A DNA stretch of 64,000 nucleotides from Nocardioides marinus. GTDB taxonomy: Bacteria; Pseudomonadota; Alphaproteobacteria; Rhodobacterales; Rhodobacteraceae. The position numbers were made by a program, and so were the translations under genes. The stretch spans positions 186,001 to 250,000 of the forward strand of contig JAHVJD010000001.1 of the NCBI GenBank assembly GCA_019801415.1, written 5' to 3'. The notes beneath the pieces were generated by a model. The model did no database searches and was not told where the DNA came from. It saw only the letters and a program-made list of their open reading frames with translations. This document shows, in pieces, positions 1 to 8,032 of this stretch (position 1 is its first letter; every line of letters begins with the position of its first letter).

Positions 1-345
1 GACCCCAAGACGGGCGGTCGGCGGCTGCACAAGGGCGCCGATTTTGCCGGCCGCACCGGCACCGACATTCTTGCCACCGCCGATGGCGTCGTGACACATG
101 CCGGCTGGCAGTCCGGCTACGGCAAGATGGTCACCATCCGCCATGCCTTCGGCATTGAAACCAGATACGCCCATAACTCGAAACTCCGCGTGAAGGTTGG
201 CCAAAGGGTCTCGCGCGGCGATCACATTGCTGATATGGGTAACACCGGACGGTCCACCGGGACCCACCTCCATTACGAGGTCAGGGTCAACGGGCAACCC
301 GTAAACCCCATGATCTATATCAAGGCTGCGAGAAATGTTTTCTAA
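1..345 (+). CDS. M23 family metallopeptidase, C-terminal part (5' end outside window)
   Basis: The reading frame is open from base 1 and stops at 345, so only about 114 C-terminal residues are present. They form the LytM/peptidase M23 core: an HKGADF segment near residue 10 gives the first His/Asp zinc ligands and a late HLHYEV segment gives the HxH ligand and catalytic His. Family members cleave peptide cross-links in peptidoglycan in the periplasm. The last 11 nt overlap the bactofilin gene, so the two are translationally coupled. Bactofilin/M23 pairs are known to act together in localised cell wall remodelling. The N-terminus (signal or membrane anchor, coiled coil) cannot be seen. Confidence 0.9.
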   Translation, partial: DPKTGGRRLHKGADFAGRTGTDILATADGVVTHAGWQSGYGKMVTIRHAFGIETRYAHNSKLRVKVGQRVSRGDHIADMGNTGRSTGTHLHYEVRVNGQPVNPMIYIKAARNVF

Positions 346-883
346 GAGCAAAATCAACGAGCCCGGACCGAAACAGGCCGAAACCAACCCGGCTCCCTCT
401 GCCGCGCCTGCGGCGCCTGTCAGCGACTACAAGAGCAGCGCCCCCAAGCCCAAGCCGGCCGCATCGCTGCTGAGCTCGGATCTGCACGTCACCGGCAACG
501 TCAAGACCACCGGCGACATCCAGGTCGAGGGCACCGTCGAAGGCGACATCCGCGCGCATCTGCTGACCGTGGGTGAGACCGCCACCATCAAGGGCGAAGT
601 GACCGCCGATGACGTGGTCATCAACGGTCGCATCGTCGGCCGCGTGCGCGGTCTGAAGGTGCGCCTGACCTCCACCGCACGGGTCGAAGGCGACATCATC
701 CACAAGACCATCGCAATCGAATCCGGTGCCCATTTCGAAGGCTCGGTGCAGCGCCAGGACGACCCGCTGAACCCCGGCGGCCGCAAATCCGCCCCGGCGT
801 CGGCCGTACCTGCAGCCGCCCCCGCGCAGGCGCCCTCCGCCGCCGTTCAGGCCGCAACTGCCGCGCATAAGGCCGAAGGCTAA
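335..883 (+). CDS. Bactofilin (DUF583) cytoskeletal protein
   Basis: The 182-residue protein has a Pro/Ala-rich N-terminal tail (about residues 1-45), a central beta-helix repeat region (about 47-140) with the regular pattern VTGNVKTTGDIQVEGTVEGD typical of bactofilins, and a Pro/Ala-rich C-terminal tail. Bactofilins polymerise into nucleotide-free filaments at the inner face of the membrane and recruit cell wall enzymes. The start codon lies inside the end of the upstream M23 peptidase gene, and a hairpin terminator follows at 943-981, so the two genes probably form the end of one transcript. Confidence 0.93.
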   Translation: MFSKSKINEPGPKQAETNPAPSAAPAAPVSDYKSSAPKPKPAASLLSSDLHVTGNVKTTGDIQVEGTVEGDIRAHLLTVGETATIKGEVTADDVVINGRIVGRVRGLKVRLTSTARVEGDIIHKTIAIESGAHFEGSVQRQDDPLNPGGRKSAPASAVPAAAPAQAPSAAVQAATAAHKAEG

Positions 884-942
884 GAGCCGCGCCTGCGCGC
901 AGGTCGCCCCGGTTACAGCCGGACAGGCCTGCCCCGACTTTT

Positions 943-981
943 AAACACGCTGCAGCACTCGCTCGCAGCGTGTTTCCTTTT
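943..981 (+). terminator. Rho-independent terminator after bactofilin gene
   Basis: A perfect 11-bp stem (943-953 with 965-975, AAACACGCTGC/GCAGCGTGTTT) with an 11-nt loop is followed by CCTTTT. It sits 60 nt after the bactofilin stop codon. Confidence 0.75.
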
Positions 982-1099
982 CAACACACTACCGCCAAAG
1001 CGACTTGCACAACCGCAGCGGATCGCTCATTCAACGGGCAGGTTAAAAGGTTGAAAGCCGACGACATTTCAACAACAGAATTTCGACAAGGAGCCTCGC

Positions 1100-2569
1100 A
1101 TGGCAATTTTTACCGTCAATGACTCCAGCCGGGGCTGGGATGTAGAGGATCTGCACTCCTATCGGATTTTTAATGCGACACCGACGACGGCAAACAACAG
1201 TCAGATTGTGCTTACGGGAACCAATTCAAGCGGGCAGCCGCTCAAGGTGACCGTCACCGGCTATTTCTATTCTTCTGGCCTCTCGGTTAACGGCACTGTC
1301 AACACGATCCGGTTCGAAATCAACGGCTCTACGGCGATCTCCGCCGCAGGGCTGGATGTGTCGTTTTCCAATTATGGCACCATCTCCAGTACCGCGTTTG
1401 TTCGGGACGCGACCAAAGGTAATGACCAGTTCTCTGTAACCTCTACCCAATCAAGCAACTGGGATCTCGGAGCCGGGAACGACACGATCACCGCTGGTAC
1501 GGGCAACGACACGATTGATGGTGGTTCCGGATACGATACTTTTGTCGCACGCGGGGCAAAAGCAGACTACACATTCACCGATTACGGCAGCAGCGTTAAA
1601 GTTTCCCGAAGCGGAGAAGCCGACTATCTGCGCAACATCGAGCGGATCCAGTTCAGCGATGGCATCCTCGACCTCCGCAGCGGCAGCTATGGCGGCGATG
1701 CGCTCACACTCGCGAACACAAATATCGGCGGCAGGATCTTCGGCCTGGCCGGCAACGACACCCTCACCGGCGGCAATGGCAACGATACCCTTGACGGTGG
1801 CAGCGGCTCCGACCGTTTGTCCGGCGACCTTGGCAGTGATGTTCTGATCGGCGGCAGCGGCGATGACCAACTCTTTGGCGGCGCCGACAACGATACGCTG
1901 CTGGGCGGCGATTACGATGATACCCTGAAGGGCGGAACCGAGGCCGACAGGTTGGTGGGCGGAAGCGGTGATGACCGCCTGCTGGGCGAACACGGCCACG
2001 ACGTGCTGTTGGGCGACAGCGGTCGCGATCACCTCATCGGCGGTTCTGGCTGGGACAAGCTGAAGGGCGGCAGCGGCGACGACACGCTGATCGGCGAAGA
2101 TGGCCGCGACCGGCTCGCGGGTGGACGCGGCGCCGATGACCTGTCAGGCGGCAACCACGAGGACGCGCTGCTGGGCGGCGGCGGCGATGATGACCTGCGC
2201 GGCGGCAATGGCCGCGACACCCTCAGCGGTCAGTCCGGCGACGACAGCCTCAACGGCGGCAATGGCAACGACCGGCTGGCTGGGGACGGCGGCAAGGACG
2301 TGCTGATCGGCCACAAGGGCGACGACCTGCTCACCGGCGGCAAACACGCCGATGTCTTCGTCTTCCACCGGGGGCACGGCAATGACACGATCACCGATTT
2401 TGAGATCGGCAGGGATCACATCGAAATCGGACGCGGTGCCTCACGGTTTGGCCAGCTGGACTTCACCCAGCAGGGCGAGGACGTCCTGGTGGCCTTTGCC
2501 GACGTCACGATCTTGGTCGAGGACACCACCCTGGCCCAACTTCAGGACGCCGACAACTTCCTGTTCTGA
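1100..2569 (+). CDS. RTX (haemolysin-type Ca-binding repeat) secreted protein
   Basis: The 489-residue protein has an N-terminal region of about 200 residues without a recognisable enzymatic domain, then roughly residues 210-430 of glycine/aspartate nonapeptide repeats (GGxGxDxLx type), then a C-terminal segment (DVFVFHRGHGNDTITDFEIG and onward) resembling the serralysin C-terminal/type I secretion region. Such proteins bind calcium outside the cell and fold after ABC-type secretion. AAGGAG at 1088-1093 supports the start. No ABC exporter or membrane fusion protein gene is adjacent, so the secretion system must be encoded elsewhere. The substrate or role (adhesin, enzyme, surface layer) is not visible. 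Confidence 0.85.
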   Translation: MAIFTVNDSSRGWDVEDLHSYRIFNATPTTANNSQIVLTGTNSSGQPLKVTVTGYFYSSGLSVNGTVNTIRFEINGSTAISAAGLDVSFSNYGTISSTAFVRDATKGNDQFSVTSTQSSNWDLGAGNDTITAGTGNDTIDGGSGYDTFVARGAKADYTFTDYGSSVKVSRSGEADYLRNIERIQFSDGILDLRSGSYGGDALTLANTNIGGRIFGLAGNDTLTGGNGNDTLDGGSGSDRLSGDLGSDVLIGGSGDDQLFGGADNDTLLGGDYDDTLKGGTEADRLVGGSGDDRLLGEHGHDVLLGDSGRDHLIGGSGWDKLKGGSGDDTLIGEDGRDRLAGGRGADDLSGGNHEDALLGGGGDDDLRGGNGRDTLSGQSGDDSLNGGNGNDRLAGDGGKDVLIGHKGDDLLTGGKHADVFVFHRGHGNDTITDFEIGRDHIEIGRGASRFGQLDFTQQGEDVLVAFADVTILVEDTTLAQLQDADNFLF

Positions 2570-2600
2570 ACCCTCGCCCCCAACGGCGAAACACCACACG

Positions 2601-2628
2601 GGCGCGCCTCTCAGCGGCGCGCCTTTTT
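2601..2628 (+). terminator. Rho-independent terminator after RTX gene
   Basis: An 8-bp stem GGCGCGCC (2601-2608 with 2616-2623) with a 7-nt loop is followed by TTTTT at 2624-2628. The T run is present only on the plus strand, so it serves the RTX gene rather than the converging DUF3179 gene. Confidence 0.8.
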
Positions 2629-2645
2629 CGGTCTGACCAGCGCGA

Positions 2646-3632
2646 TCAGCGCAACATCCACTTGCCGTCCGGCCAGAAGGCGTGAAAGGCAAAGGCGAAC
2701 ATCACGTCATGCACCACGTCGCGCCCGGCCCTGTCGCGCACCCGGACCGAGCCGATGTCACGTCCCTGCGCCAACGCCCCGGTGTCCAGCGCCGAGGCTT
2801 GTCCGGCACGCCAGCTCAGCACGACGCCCGCCTCGCGGATCTCTCCCGCCTTCGCCAGTCGGCTCAGCGGCCAGGCGCGGTTGCCCACCCGGACCACCCG
2901 CGCCAGCGGTGCAAGCCCGTGCGGCGGTGGCGTGCCATCATAGAGAAACGGCCAATCCGAGGTGTCATAGCCGCGGTAGGGGTTGCGCCCGTACTGGCGG
3001 TTGTAGCCCGGCTGCGCCATCACCACCCCCTCGGGGTTGCGGGCGGTGAAATCCGCCCAGCTCTCGACCCAGCTGGGCAATACGGTCAGCTGTACGCCGC
3101 TCATCGCGCCAACGATCCCCTCGCCGCTGGCCTGCTGCCACCAGCTCTGTGTTTCGCGATCATACATCACCATGTCCGAATAGCGCAGCTTGCCGGTGAC
3201 GCCAAAGCTCAGAACCCGCGTTGCGCCCCCGGCGCGCACGCGCCGATCAAAGGTCACCGCGGAATTGCACAGCGGGCAATAGGTCACCGCCACCGGCACC
3301 CCCGCCACGGTGTCGTTGACGATTTCGTGCCAGGTCAGGTAGCGCAACGGGTAGGCCCGCGGCTTTGCCCCGGCCAGCTCCAGGGTGACAACCGGCTCTC
3401 GCGGGGTCAGGTCCCGCACGCCACCAGCGGACCGGAACCGCGGCGCATCCAGCGCCGGAATGCCATCCTTGGGCACCCCGCCCGAGCGGATCTGCCGCCA
3501 GTCGGGCACCGTGGTGCGGCTGAAGTCCGTCTGCGGCCAGGCCTGCCCCCACTGCGCCGGCTCGGCACTGGCAGGCGCGGCGAGAACGGGCATCAGGACC
3601 ACCGCGACAAGGCGTATCAGGTGTTTCAGCAT
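2646..3632 (-). CDS. DUF3179 domain-containing secreted protein
   Basis: The start at 3632 is preferred over an upstream in-frame start because it follows a GGGGGA ribosome site and begins a clear signal peptide (MLKHLIRLVAVVLMPVLAAP, cleavage near ASA). The mature protein of about 305 residues matches the DUF3179 family, seen in the CPLCNSAVTFDRR segment and the downstream WWQQASGEGIVG block. The two cysteines of CPLC could bind metal or form a disulfide. The family is widespread but its function is unknown. The protein is probably periplasmic. The gene stands alone, convergent with the RTX gene. Confidence 0.88.
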   Translation of the reverse strand: MLKHLIRLVAVVLMPVLAAPASAEPAQWGQAWPQTDFSRTTVPDWRQIRSGGVPKDGIPALDAPRFRSAGGVRDLTPREPVVTLELAGAKPRAYPLRYLTWHEIVNDTVAGVPVAVTYCPLCNSAVTFDRRVRAGGATRVLSFGVTGKLRYSDMVMYDRETQSWWQQASGEGIVGAMSGVQLTVLPSWVESWADFTARNPEGVVMAQPGYNRQYGRNPYRGYDTSDWPFLYDGTPPPHGLAPLARVVRVGNRAWPLSRLAKAGEIREAGVVLSWRAGQASALDTGALAQGRDIGSVRVRDRAGRDVVHDVMFAFAFHAFWPDGKWMLR

Positions 3633-3761
3633 GGCTGATCTCCCCCTTGCCAGCATTCTACCTGCGCCCCGCCGCCCCGCGCCAGAGGCACACACGCGCT
3701 TGTGACGCAGATGTGACGCAGCTTCAGCCGCGCCGGTCGGCAGCCTTCCTCGGCGCAGTCA

Positions 3762-3799
3762 CCAAAGACGGCCCGCCCCTGCCAAGCAGGAGCGGGCCG
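3762..3799 (-). terminator. Terminator of the cyclophilin operon
   Basis: On the minus strand a 14-bp stem (one G-T pair; 3769-3782 with 3786-3799) with a 3-nt loop is followed by TCTTT. It lies 27 nt after the stop of the periplasmic cyclophilin gene. Confidence 0.7.
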
Positions 3800-3825
3800 C
3801 CCTTCAACATCCCGAGCGGGATGGA

Positions 3826-4401
3826 TTACTCGGTCACGCTGACCTTGGTCATCACGTCGGGCTGGCCAACCACGGCGCCATTGCCGCCGGTGCCGCGCTT
3901 GATCGCGTCAACCACGTCCATGCCTTCGGTCACCTTGCCGACCACCGTGTACTGACCGTTCAGGAAATGACCGGCGTCGAACATGATGAAGAACTGCGAG
4001 TTGGCGCTGTTGGGGTTCTGCGCCCGCGCCATCCCCACCACGCCGCGATCGAACGGCAGGTCGGAGAACTCGGCCGGCAGGTCCGCGCGCGCGGAGCCGC
4101 CACGACCCGCCATGCTCATGTCGCCGCCCAGCTTGCCGAATTCGACATCGCCGGTCTGCGCCATGAAGCCGTCGATCACGCGGTGGAACACCACCCCGTC
4201 GTACTGGCCTTCCTCGGCCAGCGCGGTGATCTGCTCGACATGCTTGGGAGCCACATCCTCGAACAGGTCGATCTTGATGGTGCCATTGGCCTCGCCCTCG
4301 ACCTGGACTTCCAGGCCCGTCGCGCCCGCAGGCGCGCCATTCAGCAAGCCAAAGGCAGGCCCCGCCGCCAGCAGGGCCAGTGCTGCCAGCGTCTTACGCA
4401 T
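3826..4401 (-). CDS. Peptidyl-prolyl cis-trans isomerase, cyclophilin type, exported
   Basis: The 191-residue protein begins with a signal peptide (MRKTLAALALLAAGPAFG) and continues with a cyclophilin domain: FHRVIDGFMAQTGD carries the catalytic Arg/Phe block, NSANSQFFIMF the Gln/Phe substrate pocket, and FLNGQYTVVGKV the C-terminal block. It should speed proline isomerisation of proteins in the periplasm. Its start overlaps the stop of the upstream cytoplasmic cyclophilin gene by 8 nt, which indicates coupling. The two domains are close paralogues, most likely a tandem duplication in which one copy gained an export signal. Confidence 0.93.
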   Translation of the reverse strand: MRKTLAALALLAAGPAFGLLNGAPAGATGLEVQVEGEANGTIKIDLFEDVAPKHVEQITALAEEGQYDGVVFHRVIDGFMAQTGDVEFGKLGGDMSMAGRGGSARADLPAEFSDLPFDRGVVGMARAQNPNSANSQFFIMFDAGHFLNGQYTVVGKVTEGMDVVDAIKRGTGGNGAVVGQPDVMTKVSVTE

Positions 4402-4900
4402 CCGCAGCCACCTTGACCGAGATCATCCGGTCCGGGTTCGCAGGCGGCTCGCCGCGGGTGATCGCGTCGACATGCTCCATGCCCTCGATGACGCGGCCAT
4501 AGACGGTGTACTGGCCGTTCAGGAAGTGGTTGTCCTTGAAGTTGATGAAGAACTGCGAGTTGGCCGAATCCGGGTTGGCGGACCGCGCCGCGCCCAGGGT
4601 GCCGCGATCATGCGGCAACTTCGAGAACTCGGCCGGCAGGTTCGGCAGGCTGGAGCCGCCGGTGCCCGCCATGCGGATGTTGAACCCATCTTCCATGTCG
4701 CCATTGGCCACGTCGCCGGTCTGCGCCATGAAGCCGTCGATCACGCGGTGAAAGCAGACGTTGTCATACTCGCCGGCGCGCGCCAGTTCCTTCATGCGTT
4801 CGCAATGTTTCGGCGCCACGTCGGGCAGCAGTTCGATAACAACATTGCCGTCCTTCAGTTCGATGATGACGGTGTTTTCGGGATCCTTGATCTCGGCCAT
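4394..4900 (-). CDS. Peptidyl-prolyl cis-trans isomerase, cyclophilin type, cytoplasmic
   Basis: A start at 4900 (MAEIKDPENTVIIEL) preceded by AGGAGGG gives 168 residues, the usual size of a bare cyclophilin. The frame stays open far upstream but that extension is low-complexity antisense of pgk and was rejected. FHRVIDGFMAQTGD, NSANSQFFINF and FLNGQYTVYGRV mark the catalytic pocket. There is no signal peptide, so it acts in the cytoplasm. It is first in a two-gene operon with the exported paralogue and divergent from pgk, with 138 nt between the start codons. Confidence 0.93.
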   Translation of the reverse strand: MAEIKDPENTVIIELKDGNVVIELLPDVAPKHCERMKELARAGEYDNVCFHRVIDGFMAQTGDVANGDMEDGFNIRMAGTGGSSLPNLPAEFSKLPHDRGTLGAARSANPDSANSQFFINFKDNHFLNGQYTVYGRVIEGMEHVDAITRGEPPANPDRMISVKVAADA

Positions 4901-5038
4901 GAGGCCCTCCTGTCGTCGAAATTTGCCCCGATTGTTAAGGCCAGCGTCGGCAAATGCCAAGGGAGCATTGACTGATGAGCAAAAACCCCCGAAACAACGC
5001 CCGAATTCAACCGCTATTTCACCATAAGGGGGCTCGAG

Positions 5039-6229
5039 ATGGGCTGGAAGACGCTCGACGACATGGACCTGAACGGCAAACGCGTGCTGGTGCGCGTGGA
5101 CATCAACGTGCCGGTTGCGGATGGCAAGGTCACCGACGACACCCGCATTCAGCGCATCACCCCCACGGTGCGCGACATCCTGGCGGCTGGCGGTCGCCCG
5201 ATCCTGCTGGCCCACTTCGGCCGCCCGGGCGGCGAGCGCAAGGCCGAGCTGTCGCTGCAACAGCTGGTTCCGGCGCTGGAAGCCGCCTTTGACTGCCCGG
5301 TGATGTTTGCCGCCGACTGCGTGGGCGCAGGCGCCGCGGCGGCTGCCGAGGCGCTGAAAGCGGGCGAAGTGCTGCTGCTGGAGAACACCCGCTTCCATGC
5401 CGCCGAGACCAAGAACGACGCCGATCTGGCCGCTGGCATGGCCGCCCTCGGCGACATCTACTGCAACGATGCCTTCTCGGCCGCGCACCGCGCCCATGCC
5501 TCGACCGAGGCGCTGGCCCGGCTGCTGCCCGCCTGCGCCGGTCGCCTGATGCAGGCAGAACTGCAAGCGCTGGAAGCCGCGCTCGCCAAGCCCGAACGCC
5601 CGGTCACTGCGGTGGTCGGCGGGGCCAAGGTGTCGACCAAGCTGGACCTGCTCTCCAACCTGATCGAAAAGGTCGACCACCTGGTGATCGGCGGCGGCAT
5701 GGCCAATACCTTCCTGCAGGCACAGGGCCACGCGATCGGCTCCTCGCTGGCCGAGGCCAGCCTGACCGACACCGCCTCCGAGATCCTGACCAAGGCCAAG
5801 GCGGCGGGCTGCGAGATCATCCTGCCCAGCGACATCGTGGTGGCGCGCAAGTTCGAGGCCAATGCCCCGCATGAGGTCCTGCCGGCCGACGCCTGCCCCG
5901 ACGACGCGATGATCCTGGATGCAGGCCCCGCCAGCGTCACCCGCATTGCCGAGGTCTTTGCCAGCAGCAAGACGCTGATCTGGAACGGCCCCCTCGGCGC
6001 CTTCGAGATGGAACCTTTTGACGCCGCCACCAATGCGGCGGCGCTGAAAGCGGCCGAACTGACCCGCGCGGGCACGCTGATCTCGGTTGCGGGCGGCGGC
6101 GATACCGTGGCGGCGCTCAACGCCTCCGGTGCGGCGGCTGACTTCAGCTATATCTCCACCGCCGGTGGGGCGTTCCTGGAATGGATGGAAGGCAAGACCC
6201 TGCCCGGCGTCGCCGCGCTGGAACAGTAA
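5039..6229 (+). CDS. pgk: Phosphoglycerate kinase
   Basis: The 396-residue length is standard for bacterial Pgk. It catalyses 1,3-bisphosphoglycerate + ADP to 3-phosphoglycerate + ATP in glycolysis, and the reverse in gluconeogenesis. The N-domain has [11 protein letters not shown] and LAHFGRPGG (substrate-binding Arg and His), followed by [11 protein letters not shown] and AHRAHAS. The C-domain has [14 protein letters not shown] for nucleotide contact, WNGPLGAFE, and the GGGDTVAAL phosphate loop near the end. AAGGGGG lies 7 nt upstream of the ATG. A GC-rich hairpin follows the stop. Confidence 0.98.
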   Translation: MGWKTLDDMDLNGKRVLVRVDINVPVADGKVTDDTRIQRITPTVRDILAAGGRPILLAHFGRPGGERKAELSLQQLVPALEAAFDCPVMFAADCVGAGAAAAAEALKAGEVLLLENTRFHAAETKNDADLAAGMAALGDIYCNDAFSAAHRAHASTEALARLLPACAGRLMQAELQALEAALAKPERPVTAVVGGAKVSTKLDLLSNLIEKVDHLVIGGGMANTFLQAQGHAIGSSLAEASLTDTASEILTKAKAAGCEIILPSDIVVARKFEANAPHEVLPADACPDDAMILDAGPASVTRIAEVFASSKTLIWNGPLGAFEMEPFDAATNAAALKAAELTRAGTLISVAGGGDTVAALNASGAAADFSYISTAGGAFLEWMEGKTLPGVAALEQ

Positions 6230-6243
6230 CCTTCTGCCCTTGG

Positions 6244-6264
6244 GGCCCGGCAGCCTGCCGGGCC
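6244..6264 (+). terminator. Possible terminator hairpin after pgk
   Basis: A 9-bp stem (GGCCCGGCA, 6244-6252, with TGCCGGGCC, 6256-6264) with a 3-nt loop lies 14 nt after pgk. It is not followed by a T run, so it may be a weak or Rho-assisted terminator or an mRNA 3' stabiliser. Confidence 0.4.
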
Positions 6265-6414
6265 ACCCTTCCCCGGTATTTCCAGCCCAGTATTTCGCCC
6301 TTGTGGACAGTTTTGGAATTCACAAGCCGAATCGCCTGTGGCATAGTGGTTGCAGACGTCGGCAAACGGCGCACCTCCAGAAGACTTGAGCAGTAGCATA
6401 CAGGCAGCTCCCAC

Positions 6415-6714
6415 GTGACCCGTAACGCCCGCCCTTCCATCGGGGCGATTGCATTCTTTGCGATTGCCTTCGCGCTCAGCGCCTACTTCACCTTTGCCGC
6501 TGTGCAGGGCGATTACGGATTGTTCCGCAGGGTCGAGATTCAGGCCGAAGCCGAAGAGCTGCGCCTGGAACTCGGCCGCCTGCAGGCGCAGACCGCGGAA
6601 ATGGAAAATCTCACCCACCGCCTGTCCGATGATTACCTGGATCTCGACCTGCTCGACGAACAGGCCCGCAGCGTCCTGGGACTGGTGCGCGCGGATGAGA
6701 TCGTCATTCACTGA
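6415..6714 (+). CDS. Septum formation initiator family protein (FtsB/DivIC-like)
   Basis: The 99-residue protein starts at a GTG. It has one N-terminal membrane span (about residues 9-28, AIAFFAIAFALSAYFTFAAV), then a coiled-coil stretch rich in Glu/Leu/Gln (about 40-75) and the short conserved end seen in FtsB/DivIC proteins (DLLDEQARSVLGLVRADEIV). Members link divisome proteins FtsQ and FtsL in the inner membrane. The position between pgk and pdhA resembles the eno-ftsB-pdhA arrangement of other alphaproteobacteria, which supports the call. Confidence 0.88.
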   Translation: MTRNARPSIGAIAFFAIAFALSAYFTFAAVQGDYGLFRRVEIQAEAEELRLELGRLQAQTAEMENLTHRLSDDYLDLDLLDEQARSVLGLVRADEIVIH

Positions 6715-6970
6715 TCCCCTGCCACTGATCCCCTGCAAGACCCCGCACTGATCCAGCGCAGGCCCCGGCGCGGCTGACCGCCCCACCCCACTTCGATTAT
6801 TTCCTGACATTCAAGGACCGGTCGCATGCATGTGCAACCGCAAGCCCCCTGCGCGCCGTGCGTGTCACGCGCCCGGTCGGCGAACTGCGTTGCATTTGCC
6901 TGTCTTCTCCGGTTGCAAACCCCGCGTCACAATAACACTATTCAGCCGGAGCCAAACCGTGTATCAGTTT

Positions 6971-6984
6971 GTTTAACACTAAAC
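6971..6984. promoter_or_regulatory. Inverted repeat just upstream of pdhA, possible operator
   Basis: GTTTA-ACAC-TAAAC is a perfect 5-bp inverted repeat with a 4-nt spacer, 29 nt before the pdhA start in an AT-rich patch of the otherwise GC-rich 299-nt gap 6715-7013. It can be extended as AGTTT-N10-AAACT (6966-6985). The protein that binds it, if any, cannot be named. Nothing else was recognised in the gap. Confidence 0.35.
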
Positions 6985-7013
6985 TATCTAGCCCACAGGA
7001 GGAGCTGACCACC

Positions 7014-8003
7014 ATGGCCGCTAGAAAAAGCGCAAAGAAACCAAACGTTTCTGCCGAGGAACTGACCAAGTACTACCGGGACATGCTGCTGATCCGCCGA
7101 TTCGAAGAGAAATCGGGCCAGCTGTACGGCATGGGTCTGATCGGCGGTTTCTGCCATCTCTATATCGGCCAGGAAGCCGTTGTTGTCGGTCTTGAGGCCG
7201 TGGCGGAAGAAGGTGACAAGCGGATCACCTCCTATCGCGACCACGGCCACATGCTGGCCTGCGGCATGGACCCCGATGGCGTCATGGCCGAGCTCACCGG
7301 GCGCGAGGGTGGCTACTCCAAGGGCAAGGGCGGCTCCATGCACATGTTCTCGAAAGAGAAGCATTTCTATGGCGGCCACGGCATCGTCGGCGCGCAGGTG
7401 CCGCTGGGTGCGGGCCTTGCCTTCTCCGACAAGTACAAGGGCAACGACCGCGTCACCTTCACCTATTTCGGCGATGGCGCTGCCAACCAGGGCCAGGTCT
7501 ACGAGACCTACAACATGGCGCAGCTCTGGGATCTGCCGGTGGTGTTCGTGATCGAGAACAACCAGTACGCCATGGGCACCTCCGTCCAGCGCTCCACCAA
7601 ATCCCCGGCGCTGTGGAAGCGCGGCGAGGCTTACGGCATCGCGGGGGAAGAGGTCGACGGCATGAACGTGCTGTCGGTCAAGGAAGCCGGTGAACGCGCC
7701 GTGGCCCACTGCCGCGCGGGCAAAGGCCCCTACATCCTCGAGGTGAAGACCTACCGCTACCGCGGCCACTCGATGTCGGACCCGGCCAAGTACCGGACCC
7801 GCGAGGAAGTGCAGAAGATGCGCGAAGAGCGCGACCCGATCGAGCAGGTCCGCGAGATGCTGCTGACCGGCGGCCACGCCAGCGAAGACGATCTCAAGGC
7901 GATCGACAAGGAGATCAAGGAGATCGTCAACAAATCCGCAGAATTCGCCAAGGAGAGCCCGGAGCCGGCCCTCGACGAACTCTGGACCGACATCTACGCG
8001 TAA
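7014..8003 (+). CDS. pdhA: Pyruvate dehydrogenase E1 component, alpha subunit
   Basis: The start at 7014 follows a consensus AGGAGG (6997-7002) and gives 329 residues. An in-frame ATG at 6969 is upstream of that site and was rejected. E1 alpha binds thiamine diphosphate and decarboxylates pyruvate. The ThDP/Mg motif GDGAANQGQVYETYNMAQLW and the following IENNQYAMGTS are intact, as is the regulatory-loop region YRYRGHSMSDPAKYRTREE with its conserved serine. It is the first gene of a pdhA-pdhB-pdhC operon (29- and 12-nt gaps), the usual layout in alphaproteobacteria. Confidence 0.97.
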   Translation: MAARKSAKKPNVSAEELTKYYRDMLLIRRFEEKSGQLYGMGLIGGFCHLYIGQEAVVVGLEAVAEEGDKRITSYRDHGHMLACGMDPDGVMAELTGREGGYSKGKGGSMHMFSKEKHFYGGHGIVGAQVPLGAGLAFSDKYKGNDRVTFTYFGDGAANQGQVYETYNMAQLWDLPVVFVIENNQYAMGTSVQRSTKSPALWKRGEAYGIAGEEVDGMNVLSVKEAGERAVAHCRAGKGPYILEVKTYRYRGHSMSDPAKYRTREEVQKMREERDPIEQVREMLLTGGHASEDDLKAIDKEIKEIVNKSAEFAKESPEPALDELWTDIYA

Positions 8004-8032
8004 GCTGCTGACCTGAAAGGGAAGAACAAGAC

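Noticed and set aside
1740-2360. Tandem DNA repeats as a satellite or CRISPR-like array
   Set aside because: The periodicity of 27 bases comes from the RTX nonapeptide code and is in frame throughout the gene.
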